In this document: piece after piece, positions 43,155 to 51,745 of the stretch
How positions within the stretch are numbered: the first letter of the stretch is position 1
Layout of the letters: each line of letters opens with the position of its first letter
Source of the DNA: Bacteroidota bacterium
GTDB taxonomy: Bacteria; Bacteroidota; Bacteroidia; Bacteroidales; VadinHA17
Length of the DNA: 64,000 nt
Assembly: GCA_018262715.1 (NCBI GenBank)
Contig: JADFDS010000007.1
Coordinates: forward strand, 26,094 to 90,093
Direction: 5' to 3'
The notes under the pieces: generated by a model
Database searches by the model: none
The model's input: only the letters and a program-made list of their open reading frames with translations
What the model was told of the DNA's origin: nothing
Program-made: the position numbers and the translations under genes

Positions 43155-44569
43155 AAAGGCTCTTTGTACTGATTATCTCCATCCTGCTTGTCAGCTGCAA
43201 CAGGCCGCCGGAAAACGGTCCTGGCAGGGATGACGGAACCGGAATTATGGCGGAGGGGTGGATCACCTCGCCGCAGAAAGGTGTTTTATTCACGAAGCAT
43301 TCCGGGGAGCTTGAGTTCATGACCACTGCCAATACTGATCCGGCCATCGTTGTTGACACAACGCAGCGTTACCAGGAGATAGACGGCTTTGGAAACTGCC
43401 TCACCGGAGGCAGTGCCATCCTTCTCAATAAAATGAGACTGGCCGAGCGCACGGTTCTGCTGCGCGAGCTTTTCAGTCCTGATGGAAACGGCATCGGCCT
43501 CAGTTACCTGAGAATAACGATTGGGGCCTCGGATCTCAGCGACAGGGTCTTTACCTACTGTGATCTGCCTCCGGGCGAAACAGATCCTCAGATGGAACAA
43601 TTCAGCATTGAACCGGAAAAAGCTGATCTGATTCCTGTGCTGAAGGAGATTCTGGCCATCAATCCTTCGCTTAAGATTTTGGGCTCTCCCTGGACAGCCC
43701 CGCTATGGATGAAGACCAACAATGCATCAGTCGGAGGAAGTCTGAAACATGAATGGTTTGATGCCTACGCAAAGTATTTTGTGAAGTACATCCAGGCCAT
43801 GAAGGACGAGGGGATTGTCATTGATGCCATCACTGTCCAGAATGAGCCCCTCCATGGAGGGAACAATCCAAGTATGGTCATGACGGCTGCTGACCAGGCT
43901 CTCTTCATCAGGCAGAGCCTGGGTCCGGCATTTGCCGCGGCGGGGATAAAGACCAAAATCATTATCTATGACCATAATGCTGACCGGACAGACTATCCCC
44001 TTGCCGTGTTGAATGATGCCGGGGCCCGGCAGTATATTGACGGCTCGGCTTTTCACCTGTACGGAGGTTCAATTGACGCCCTCACCGCAGTTCATGATGC
44101 TTTCCCGGCAAAGAACCTTTACTTTACCGAGCAATGGGTAGGCGGACCCGGCAATCTCGCCGAAGACCTCAAATGGCATGTTGAAAACCTTATAATCGGC
44201 GCTACCCGTAACTGGTGCAGAAACGTGATCGAGTGGAACCTGGCCTCTGATCCATCGTATGACCCGCATACTGAAGGAGGTTGTGACAGGTGTCTTGGTA
44301 CTGTGACCCTCAGCGGGAACAACGTCACCAGGAATCCGGCATATTATATCCTTGCCCATGCCTCCAGGCATGTAAGGCCGGGATCGGTAAGGGTATCTAC
44401 CAACACCCTTGGAAACCTGCCGAATGTTGCCTTTCAGACCCCCGGGGGAAGCAAGGTGCTTATTGTTGTGAACACCACACCCGACAAAAGAAGCTTTAAT
44501 GTAAAGTTCAGGGGAAACACACTTCCGCTCAGCCTTGACGGCGGCGCAGTGGGTACATGGATTTGGTAG
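43151..44569 (+). CDS. GH30 family glucanase/glucosidase lipoprotein
   Basis: 472 residues with a lipobox (ILLVSCNRPPE). The GH30 barrel shows SPWTAPLWMK, the acid/base glutamate in ITVQNEPLHGG and the nucleophile in LYFTEQWVGG. The small beta domain ends in LSLDGGAVGTWIW. Bacteroidota relatives next to GH16 and GH3 genes are mostly endo-beta-1,6-glucanases, so removal of beta-1,6 branches of laminarin or fungal/yeast glucan is likely. It is the last gene of the locus, 4 bases from the convergent CotH gene. Confidence 0.92.
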   Translation: MKRLFVLIISILLVSCNRPPENGPGRDDGTGIMAEGWITSPQKGVLFTKHSGELEFMTTANTDPAIVVDTTQRYQEIDGFGNCLTGGSAILLNKMRLAERTVLLRELFSPDGNGIGLSYLRITIGASDLSDRVFTYCDLPPGETDPQMEQFSIEPEKADLIPVLKEILAINPSLKILGSPWTAPLWMKTNNASVGGSLKHEWFDAYAKYFVKYIQAMKDEGIVIDAITVQNEPLHGGNNPSMVMTAADQALFIRQSLGPAFAAAGIKTKIIIYDHNADRTDYPLAVLNDAGARQYIDGSAFHLYGGSIDALTAVHDAFPAKNLYFTEQWVGGPGNLAEDLKWHVENLIIGATRNWCRNVIEWNLASDPSYDPHTEGGCDRCLGTVTLSGNNVTRNPAYYILAHASRHVRPGSVRVSTNTLGNLPNVAFQTPGGSKVLIVVNTTPDKRSFNVKFRGNTLPLSLDGGAVGTWIW

Positions 44570-44573
44570 GCTG

Positions 44574-46637
44574 TTATTCCTTTACCACCATCCGGGGGAA
44601 ACTGCCCTCGCGGGTGAAAATCCTTATGATGTAGATCCCCGGTGACATGGCGCTCATGTCGACTGTGGTCTCCCGGGTGCCGGCTTCCTGCATCAGCAGT
44701 ATCGTTCCTCCCATGCTGTAAACGCAGATACTGCTTATTTCAGGTTCTGCCCTTACTGTAAGCCGATCACTTACCGGATTGGGAAAGAGGATTGCAGAGA
44801 TGTCTGCCACAGTTTCACCGGCAGAGGTGATCACATCAGAAGAAGCTTCCCAGCTTTCCGGCAGGCTGTTGTCAAGCGCAGTGTCTTTCAGACGGAGATA
44901 GGCGCCGTTGCCGTCTGCATCGGGCCATGGAGTCTCGTCTGAATACACTGTAATGTCTATCACGTTCCCGAAGGCATCGGCGAGGATGAGGGGCTCACCG
45001 CTGTTGGACAGATGCCTGGTGAACTGCCCGAAGGGGGAGAAGCCGTATTTTGCCTGGAAGATGGTGGCATTTGATGCCAGTATCACGCACAGGCCGGGCC
45101 CGAGGGTGGTATTGGCAGGGAACTGATAAACCACTCCGGTACCCATGAAGTATATCCCGCTCAGGTTAACGGTGGAGGTCCCGGTATTTCGTATCTCCAT
45201 GAACTCCAGATCATCTCCGTCAGGAAACTGAGTCGAGGTCTGGGGATGGTACATAATCTTCGTAACCGTCAGTTGCGGGACTGCAACGTTGCTGCATGTG
45301 CTGTAGCTTCCAAGCCCGACGGTCATCCATTCTTCACGGGCCTGCATGAATGATTTGATGGCTTCAATTCGTTCCGCATGCCTTGCCTGCTTGCCCCATC
45401 TCTGGCAGTCGCGTGCAACGGCCTCTGATATCAGCGCCACAGTCTCGTCCAGAAACGCCTCCCTTACCGACCTGTTCAACGGCATCTCCGGCTGAAGCAG
45501 GTCATTCCACCTTTTTGAGAGGTAACACCTGAACTGGCTGTTATAGAACAGATCGCGCCAGAAGCGGGAACCATTGTTGTAAAAGTAGTCTTCAAAGTAC
45601 CACAGGTTGGTTTTGCTCCGGTCCATATCCCACTGGAACAGGTCGTTGCCAAAGGAGAGGTCAAGGTCCCAGACAGGCCCTGCGCGAAGTTTCCCGTTGC
45701 GGTCCTTGTGGAAATACGTGCTGTACTGGTAAGCATCGGGATTGGAGGCAAACTCATTTACAATCATGAAGTCAATGAAGGAAGGAATGTCTATCAGTGT
45801 GGGATATCCGTTCACCACGGAGACATCGTTGTTGTTCGCGGCTGATTCAAGCCTGAAGAATACATTGCTGATATATGATGTCTGTGCAGCGGTTGCGTCT
45901 TCAGGTTTGGGCAGGTCATGGATATACTCCACCGGGGAATGCTGGAATGAATACATCGTCCAGGCAAGGGGATCATCACCTGATCTCTTGTCAGCCTTTG
46001 ATATGTATCCGCCGGATACTGCGGGAAGTGCGTTGTCATTCTTGCCGATTTTTATCACGTCAATCCTGTGATCGTCGGCTTTAAGCTTCTCCTGGAGCAT
46101 GTAGAGCCCCCTGTAGTTGTTATTTATGATCACCTCGCAATAGACTGCCCTGGAGGCATAATTGCCCATCTTCCCAAAAAGGTTATGGCAGAAGTAGTCG
46201 CGGATGAAGGCGGTGTCAAACACCATTCCGCCGAGTATCCAGTCATTCTCCTCGGGCATGCCGAGCAGGCTGACATTATTGTTGGTGGCATCATCAGCCA
46301 TGCGGGTTGTGAAACCGTAGTTCTTCTTGGGTGATTCCTGTGAAGATGAACCTCTTATCTCAATGCCTATCCTGCCGTCATAGTTCAGATAGAGAGGATT
46401 ATCCTGGTCGGTCACATAATTGCGCTGTCCCGGTCCCCGGTCAATGATCTTCATTGTGGCTTTGACCTTTGGCTCGTTCGGGATGGTCACGCTGCCGTCA
46501 GTGCTGATGATGACAATGGGCAGGTTGCTGCCGGTCAGCACCTGTCCTGTCAGTTTCGCAGGCAGAATCAGAAGCAACAGTGCATGAACAGCTATATATT
46601 TGATTATGCTTCCCCTCACAGGTGCCAAAATTAGCAT
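44574..46637 (-). CDS. CotH-kinase-domain protein with lamin-tail domain and T9SS sorting tail
   Basis: 687 residues from the ATG at 46637, which opens a signal peptide (HALLLLILPAKLTGQ). A CotH-like kinase domain follows (about 70-440; IEIRGSSSQESPKKNYGF, GPVWDLDLSFGND), then a lamin-tail domain (about 475-580; FMEIRNTGTSTVNLSG) and a C-terminal type IX sorting domain (FPNPVSDRLTV to the end). CotH is an atypical protein kinase that phosphorylates secreted spore-coat proteins in Bacillus. The role here is unknown, but secretion by T9SS to the surface is expected. It converges on the GH30 gene. Confidence 0.88.
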   Translation of the reverse strand: MLILAPVRGSIIKYIAVHALLLLILPAKLTGQVLTGSNLPIVIISTDGSVTIPNEPKVKATMKIIDRGPGQRNYVTDQDNPLYLNYDGRIGIEIRGSSSQESPKKNYGFTTRMADDATNNNVSLLGMPEENDWILGGMVFDTAFIRDYFCHNLFGKMGNYASRAVYCEVIINNNYRGLYMLQEKLKADDHRIDVIKIGKNDNALPAVSGGYISKADKRSGDDPLAWTMYSFQHSPVEYIHDLPKPEDATAAQTSYISNVFFRLESAANNNDVSVVNGYPTLIDIPSFIDFMIVNEFASNPDAYQYSTYFHKDRNGKLRAGPVWDLDLSFGNDLFQWDMDRSKTNLWYFEDYFYNNGSRFWRDLFYNSQFRCYLSKRWNDLLQPEMPLNRSVREAFLDETVALISEAVARDCQRWGKQARHAERIEAIKSFMQAREEWMTVGLGSYSTCSNVAVPQLTVTKIMYHPQTSTQFPDGDDLEFMEIRNTGTSTVNLSGIYFMGTGVVYQFPANTTLGPGLCVILASNATIFQAKYGFSPFGQFTRHLSNSGEPLILADAFGNVIDITVYSDETPWPDADGNGAYLRLKDTALDNSLPESWEASSDVITSAGETVADISAILFPNPVSDRLTVRAEPEISSICVYSMGGTILLMQEAGTRETTVDMSAMSPGIYIIRIFTREGSFPRMVVKE

Positions 46638-46792
46638 AATTGTGCTGAAATAGAACGTTTCACGAGCCCGGTAAATTATTGCGTCGGATAAACCTGTAAG
46701 GAGCCCCCGGGGCATCGTTGATCAAGAGTAAATGAGGAAAATATCGGAACTTAAATAAATATATCGGACAAGGGTTTCTGGCAAATAAATTA

Positions 46793-46800
46793 TATATTTG
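46793..46800 (+). promoter_or_regulatory. -7 box of the threonine operon (TATATTTG) within a dyad
   Basis: TATATTTG matches TAnnTTTG and lies 61 bases before the leader peptide. It is the right arm of an inverted repeat, GCAAATA-N7-TATTTGC (46781-46801). No perfect TTTG at -33 is seen. Confidence 0.55.
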
Positions 46801-46861
46801 CATCTTTAATGCTTTAAGATTGGTTGCGTCCCGATCCATAAAAGTTCTGAAAAGGTACATC

Positions 46862-46948
46862 ATGTCAGGCAGAATGCAGACAGCGATGTTCACCGTTACT
46901 ACAACCACCATGACCACTCCCGGCAAGGGAGTAGGTATATTCATATGA
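46862..46948 (+). CDS. thrL: threonine-operon leader peptide (thrL-like), 28 residues
   Basis: A 28-codon frame from ATG 46862 to TGA 46946-46948, with an AAAGG ribosome site six bases upstream. Eight codons are threonine, including four in a row (residues 13-16) and a further pair at 18-19; two are isoleucine (26 and 28). The tail TTPGKGVG resembles the end of the E. coli thrL peptide (TTGNGAG). It lies 80 bases upstream of thrA, after a TATATTTG box. Threonine plus isoleucine codons are what a leader controlling thrABC should contain, since isoleucine is made from threonine. Function by ribosome stalling is inferred. Confidence 0.8.
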   Translation: MSGRMQTAMFTVTTTTMTTPGKGVGIFI

Positions 46949-46988
46949 TCCCAGGGCGGACAGCAGTCCGCAAACCCGGCTGAGCCGG
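46916..46988 (+). promoter_or_regulatory. candidate attenuator structures downstream of the Thr codons
   Basis: Three hairpins can form in order: ACTCCC/GGGAGT (46916-46932, inside the leader), GCGGAC/GTCCGC (46956-46971, 4-base loop) and CCGGC/GCCGG (46976-46988). The 3' arm GCCGGAG (46984-46990) could instead pair with CTCCCGGC in the leader codons (46917-46924) with one bulge, giving mutually exclusive folds set by ribosome position. None is followed by a T-tract; the only T-run (six T) directly abuts the thrA start at 47029. Confidence 0.45.
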
Positions 46989-47028
46989 AGAAAAGAATTC
47001 CATTCCATTACTTAATCTGAACTTTTTT

Positions 47029-49470
47029 ATGAAAGTCTTGAAATTTGGAGGTACCTCCGTGGGAAGTGCCGGAGCAATACGCACGGTAGCCGGGATACTG
47101 CAGGGCGAGGAGGGTCAGGCTACGGCTGTTTTCTCGGCATTATCCGGGGTAACTGACAGGCTGACCAGGGCTCTTCTTCTTGCTTCGGAGGGGCGCTTGG
47201 AGTATCATTCCGTGATCAGGGAAATTGAGCGGCGCCACCTGGATACTGCATCTGAGCTTCTGGACCCGCAACGTTATGATGGCTTTGCCGGTATGATAGC
47301 CGTTCATCTTTCCCGCCTGGACGGTATACTGGAGGGTATTTCAAGGCTGGGCGAAGCAACATCCAGGTCATCAGACCTGGTCTTAAGCTTCGGCGAGCTG
47401 ATGTCGCTAGACCTGATTGAGCTGGTTCTGGAAGAGTACGGTGCAGATGTAAGGAGGGTTGATGCCAGGGAGATGATTTTTACCAGGCCTGTCAATGGCA
47501 GTGAACGGGTCGATTACGAGGCGACCGAAAAAGCCATAGGAAAATTGCTTCCCTGTACCAATAAGATCATAATCACCTCAGGATTCATATCCACCTCCGT
47601 GAAAGGTTATCCTTCGACACTTGGGAGGGGGGGATCGGATTATACGGCAGCTATAATCGCAGCGGCTGTCGGGGCGGAGTCACTCGAAATCTGGACTGAT
47701 GTGAGCGGAATTTACACAGCTAACCCGGCAATTGCTCCGGATGCCTGCCCCATTGCCGGGCTGACATACGCTGAGGCGCTGGAGATAAGCCATTTCGGCG
47801 CCAGGGTAATTTATCCTCCCACTATTGAGCCGGTGATGAAAAGAAATATACCGGTCTCAATCAGGAATACCTTTGCATCTGCGGAGAAGGGGACTCTCAT
47901 CTCATCAGTGCCAACGCCAAATGGCAGTGCAGTAAAGGCAGTCACCTCGGTTGGATCTGTCTGCCTTGTCTCTCTTACCGGCAGCGGAATGGCCGGAGTT
48001 GTGGGTATTGCAGCGAGACTCTTTACCGTCCTGGCAAAGAGCAACATCAACATAATACTTATCACTCAGGCCTCATCAGAGCAGTCAATCTGCATTGGCA
48101 TAGATAATAAAGACGGAGAGAGAGCCTGTGAAGCTATAGATGCCGGGTTTGAATCAGAGATTGAAGCCGGGAGGGTGAGACCTGCCCTGCGTGAGGACGG
48201 CTTCGCAATAGTTGCACTGGTAGGAGAGGGAATGAAACATTCTGTGGGGATAAGCGGGCAGGCCTTTGCAGCACTGGGCAGGAACGGGATAAATATTCAT
48301 GCCATAGCGCAGGGCTCTTCGGAACTGAATATCTCCGTTGTGGTAAAGGAAACAGATGCTCCAAAGGCTGTCAATGCCATCCACCAGGAGTTCTTTCGCT
48401 CAGCGAAAAGGGTGATTAACATCTTCGTGGTCGGAACAGGAAACGTCGGTTCTGCCCTGGTAAAGCAGGTTATGGATCGCTCAGCCTGGTTTGCGGGAGA
48501 ATACCAGACCGAGTTCCGGATAGTCGGTCTGGCCAATACCAGGAAGATGATAATCAGGGAGGAAGGGATCACGGGTCCCGACTGGAAGTCGGTTATGATG
48601 GCCAGTGACCAGAAGAGCAACCTTGAGAGCTTTACCGGGCAGATGTTTTCACTCAATCTGCCCAACACTATTTTCATTGACAACACTTCAAGCAGCGATG
48701 TCAGCGCCCTTTATGAAAGGATTCTTGAGAAGAGTATCTCAATCGTTACCTCGAACAAGCTTGCTGCCTCATCGTCATTTGAAAACTACAGCAGACTGAA
48801 GAGAACGGCAGTAAGGAAGAGGGTGCAATTCGGGTTCGGGAGCAACGTTGGGGCGGGGCTGCCTGTCATTCATACCATTCAGAACATGGTAAAGACCGGA
48901 GACAGAATCCAAAGAATTGATGCAGTACTCTCGGGAAGCCTCAACTACATCTTCAACTGCTACTCCAATGGAATGAGATTCAGTGAAGCGGTCCTGCAGG
49001 CAGTAGAAAACGACTATACTGAACCTGACCCGCTGACTGACCTCAGGGGATTGGATATTGCCAGGAAGCTGCTTATCCTTGTGCGTGAATCAGGATTTTG
49101 TCTTGAGGCTTCCGAGATAGCGTTTGAAGATTTTCTGCCGGGTCCCGTTCCGGAAAAATATGATGCTGAAAGGTTCTTCACACAGATGAGGGAGTTTGAT
49201 GACTTTTTTGAACAACAGAGAGAGGAACTGTCTCTCAGGAAGGAAAAAATAAGAATCATTGCGTGTTATGAGTCGGGAAGGGCATCGATCAGGCCGGTGA
49301 GGGTCAGTGCGGAGCATCCCTTTTATTACCTGGAAGGGAATGATAACATTGTGTCAGTGTATTCAGGGAGGTATTCACTCAGGCCCCTTATAATAAAAGG
49401 GGCAGGAGCGGGTGCAGATGTCACTGCAGCGGGTATATTTGCAGATATACTATCTATAGTCAACAGTTAA
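47029..49470 (+). CDS. thrA: bifunctional aspartate kinase / homoserine dehydrogenase ThrA
   Basis: 813 residues. The aspartate kinase domain (1-290) begins MKVLKFGGTSVGS and contains GRGGSDYTAA. Tandem ACT regulatory domains (about 310-460) include GMAGVVGIAARLF and NIHAIAQGSSELNIS. The homoserine dehydrogenase domain (465-813) begins VVGTGNVGSAL and contains SGSLNYIFN and EPDPLTDLRGLD. It catalyses the first and third steps from aspartate to threonine. Feedback inhibition by threonine is expected from family knowledge. Followed by thrB after one base. Confidence 0.97.
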   Translation: MKVLKFGGTSVGSAGAIRTVAGILQGEEGQATAVFSALSGVTDRLTRALLLASEGRLEYHSVIREIERRHLDTASELLDPQRYDGFAGMIAVHLSRLDGILEGISRLGEATSRSSDLVLSFGELMSLDLIELVLEEYGADVRRVDAREMIFTRPVNGSERVDYEATEKAIGKLLPCTNKIIITSGFISTSVKGYPSTLGRGGSDYTAAIIAAAVGAESLEIWTDVSGIYTANPAIAPDACPIAGLTYAEALEISHFGARVIYPPTIEPVMKRNIPVSIRNTFASAEKGTLISSVPTPNGSAVKAVTSVGSVCLVSLTGSGMAGVVGIAARLFTVLAKSNINIILITQASSEQSICIGIDNKDGERACEAIDAGFESEIEAGRVRPALREDGFAIVALVGEGMKHSVGISGQAFAALGRNGINIHAIAQGSSELNISVVVKETDAPKAVNAIHQEFFRSAKRVINIFVVGTGNVGSALVKQVMDRSAWFAGEYQTEFRIVGLANTRKMIIREEGITGPDWKSVMMASDQKSNLESFTGQMFSLNLPNTIFIDNTSSSDVSALYERILEKSISIVTSNKLAASSSFENYSRLKRTAVRKRVQFGFGSNVGAGLPVIHTIQNMVKTGDRIQRIDAVLSGSLNYIFNCYSNGMRFSEAVLQAVENDYTEPDPLTDLRGLDIARKLLILVRESGFCLEASEIAFEDFLPGPVPEKYDAERFFTQMREFDDFFEQQREELSLRKEKIRIIACYESGRASIRPVRVSAEHPFYYLEGNDNIVSVYSGRYSLRPLIIKGAGAGADVTAAGIFADILSIVNS

Positions 49471-49471
49471 C

Positions 49472-50401
49472 ATGGCAGGAAAGAGGATCAGGGTAAAGGC
49501 GCCTGCAACGGTATCAAATCTCAGTTGCGGGTTTGATGTGATAGGGCTTGCCCTGGATGAGCCGTATGACATGGTCGATCTTGAACTGACTGACAACGGC
49601 ACGGTTGTCATTGATGATATCAGGGGTTGCGGAACACTCAGCAGGGATCCTGAAAAGAACGTGGTTGGTGCTGTCCTTAAAGCAGCCTCTGCCATGGCCG
49701 GCAGCAGTGCCGGATTCAGAATCAGCATTGACAAGGGGATCAGACCTGGCAGCGGGATAGGGTCAAGCGGCGCCAGCGCTGCGGCAGCAGCCTTCGGTGC
49801 AAACCTCCTGCTGGGAGAGAAATTCACGCCGGCTGAAATGGTCAGGCTTGCAATGGAGGGCGAAAGGCTTGCTTCCGGCTCGGCTCATGCCGACAATGTA
49901 GCCCCGGCATTGCTCGGAGGAATTACACTGGTACGCAGTTACGATCCTCTCGATATTGTCGGACTCCATGTTCCGCCAGAACTGTATTGTGTGGTTATCC
50001 ATCCTGAGACAGAGATAAAGACCTCAGTTGCAAGGGGATTGCTTGACAGGCAGGTACCCCTCACCACGGCTGTGAGGCAGTGGGGCAACCTGGCCGGGCT
50101 GGTGGCCGGGCTCTACAGGGAGGATTATGATCTGATAGGGCGCTCTCTCATAGATTTTGTGGCAGAACCCAAACGGTCAGTACTTATCAGGGGTTTTGAC
50201 CAGCTGAAGAAGTCTGCCATGGAATGCGGAGCTCTGGGAGCCGGCATCTCCGGTTCGGGGCCATCGGTATTTGCACTGTGCAGGGGCGGCGATTCCGCGG
50301 CAACGGTGATGAAGGGCATGTCGGAAGCAATGAAGTCGCATGGGATTGGATTTGATGCTTACGTGTCACCCGTAAGCAGGAGGGGAGCTCAGGTTTGTTG
50401 A
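49472..50401 (+). CDS. thrB: homoserine kinase ThrB
   Basis: 309-residue GHMP kinase. The ATP-binding motif is PGSGIGSSGASAAAAAFGA (about 91-109), motif 1 is in RVKAPATVSNLSCGFDVIGLAL, and motif 3 is GAGISGSGPSVFAL. It phosphorylates homoserine to O-phosphohomoserine. It begins one base after thrA, so translation is probably coupled. Confidence 0.97.
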   Translation: MAGKRIRVKAPATVSNLSCGFDVIGLALDEPYDMVDLELTDNGTVVIDDIRGCGTLSRDPEKNVVGAVLKAASAMAGSSAGFRISIDKGIRPGSGIGSSGASAAAAAFGANLLLGEKFTPAEMVRLAMEGERLASGSAHADNVAPALLGGITLVRSYDPLDIVGLHVPPELYCVVIHPETEIKTSVARGLLDRQVPLTTAVRQWGNLAGLVAGLYREDYDLIGRSLIDFVAEPKRSVLIRGFDQLKKSAMECGALGAGISGSGPSVFALCRGGDSAATVMKGMSEAMKSHGIGFDAYVSPVSRRGAQVC

Positions 50402-50420
50402 TCGGACAGTTGAGAATGGC

Positions 50421-51722
50421 ATGAAATATTATAATCTGAAAGATCGGCGCGTAATCACCGGCTTCAGGGAAGCGGTAGAAAGAGGCATCTCCCCGGATAT
50501 GGGGTTGTTCATGCCTGAACGGATACCCCGGTTGGATGATGCTTTCTTCAGACAGTTGCCATCGATGACCCTTCCTGAGATCGGCATTGAGGTCGGATCA
50601 CTTTACGCGGGAGATGATATACCGCGAAAAGTGATGCGGCAGATATGCGAGGAGGCTTTTGACTTCCCGGTTGTCATCAGGCAGGTGGATGAACGAAAAC
50701 TTGTCCTGGAACTGTTTCATGGGCCTACTGCCGCCTTCAAGGATTTCGGGGCGAGGTTCATGGCAGGCTGCTTCAGGTATTTTTCCTCCCGTGATGACAA
50801 ACGGAGGGTGGTGCTGGTAGCCACTTCGGGCGACACCGGGGGAGCGATAGCATCAAGTTTCCTTGGTGTGGAAGGGGTGGACGTAATTATTCTTTATCCC
50901 TCTGGTAAGGTGAGCAGCCTGCAGGAGAATCAGCTTACCACCCTCGGCCGGAACATCACAGCCGTTGAGGTGGATGGTTCATTTGATGATTGCCAGGCGA
51001 TGGTAAAGAGTGCCCTTGCTGGTTCTGCAAACCGCACAAATCTAAAACTCACCTCTGCCAATTCTATCAACATTGCCCGGCTGATACCTCAGAGCTTTTA
51101 TTATTATTATGCCATAGGCTGTTCAGGCAACGGAAGGGTATTGTCTGTCCCAAGCGGGAATTTTGGCAACATAACGGCAGCAGCAATGGCCCGGAGGTCA
51201 GGCCTCGGCATTGACCACCTGGTGGCTGCAACCAACGTCAACAGGGTGGTGCCTGATTATCTTAAAACGGGTATTTACGCTCCGGCTGTATCTGTCGCCA
51301 CCATAGCAAATGCCATGGATGTAGGCAATCCCGGCAATTTCGACAGGCTCAGGAGGGTTTTTGATGACGACTATGGAGCAATTACAGGTTCGGTGTCAGG
51401 TTACTGGTTTGATGATGACCGGATAAGGGAACATATAGGTCAGGAGTATCAACGCACAGGCTATCTGCTTGATCCTCACGGTGCAGTTGCAAGCCTTGGC
51501 CTTGATGCTTATCTGGAACATCACCCCGGGTCAGGAGGTATCTTCGTGGCTACTGCCCATCCTGCCAAATTCAGGGATATCGTGGAGCCGCTCACAGGGC
51601 AGACCGTGGAGATCCCTGACAGTCTGAGAAACTTCCTGGCCGGGAAAAAGCAGTCGGTGAAAATGAAAGCCGGTCCGCAAAACATCGAAGAGTACCTTGA
51701 TGACATATATCAGAATGAATAA
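50421..51722 (+). CDS. thrC: threonine synthase ThrC
   Basis: 433-residue PLP enzyme that converts O-phosphohomoserine to threonine. The PLP lysine lies in HGPTAAFKDFGARFM (about 97-111), followed by ATSGDTGGAIASSF and the phosphate-binding SGNFGNITAA. This is the shorter, SAM-independent bacterial type. Nineteen bases after thrB. Confidence 0.97.
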   Translation: MKYYNLKDRRVITGFREAVERGISPDMGLFMPERIPRLDDAFFRQLPSMTLPEIGIEVGSLYAGDDIPRKVMRQICEEAFDFPVVIRQVDERKLVLELFHGPTAAFKDFGARFMAGCFRYFSSRDDKRRVVLVATSGDTGGAIASSFLGVEGVDVIILYPSGKVSSLQENQLTTLGRNITAVEVDGSFDDCQAMVKSALAGSANRTNLKLTSANSINIARLIPQSFYYYYAIGCSGNGRVLSVPSGNFGNITAAAMARRSGLGIDHLVAATNVNRVVPDYLKTGIYAPAVSVATIANAMDVGNPGNFDRLRRVFDDDYGAITGSVSGYWFDDDRIREHIGQEYQRTGYLLDPHGAVASLGLDAYLEHHPGSGGIFVATAHPAKFRDIVEPLTGQTVEIPDSLRNFLAGKKQSVKMKAGPQNIEEYLDDIYQNE

Positions 51723-51745
51723 CAAGATCATGGGGGTTTCCTGAC

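Noticed and set aside
46660..46944. 94-residue minus-strand frame antisense to the thr leader
   Set aside because: Low-complexity valine run is the antisense of the Thr codons; no ribosome site or family likeness, and the plus-strand leader explains the region better.
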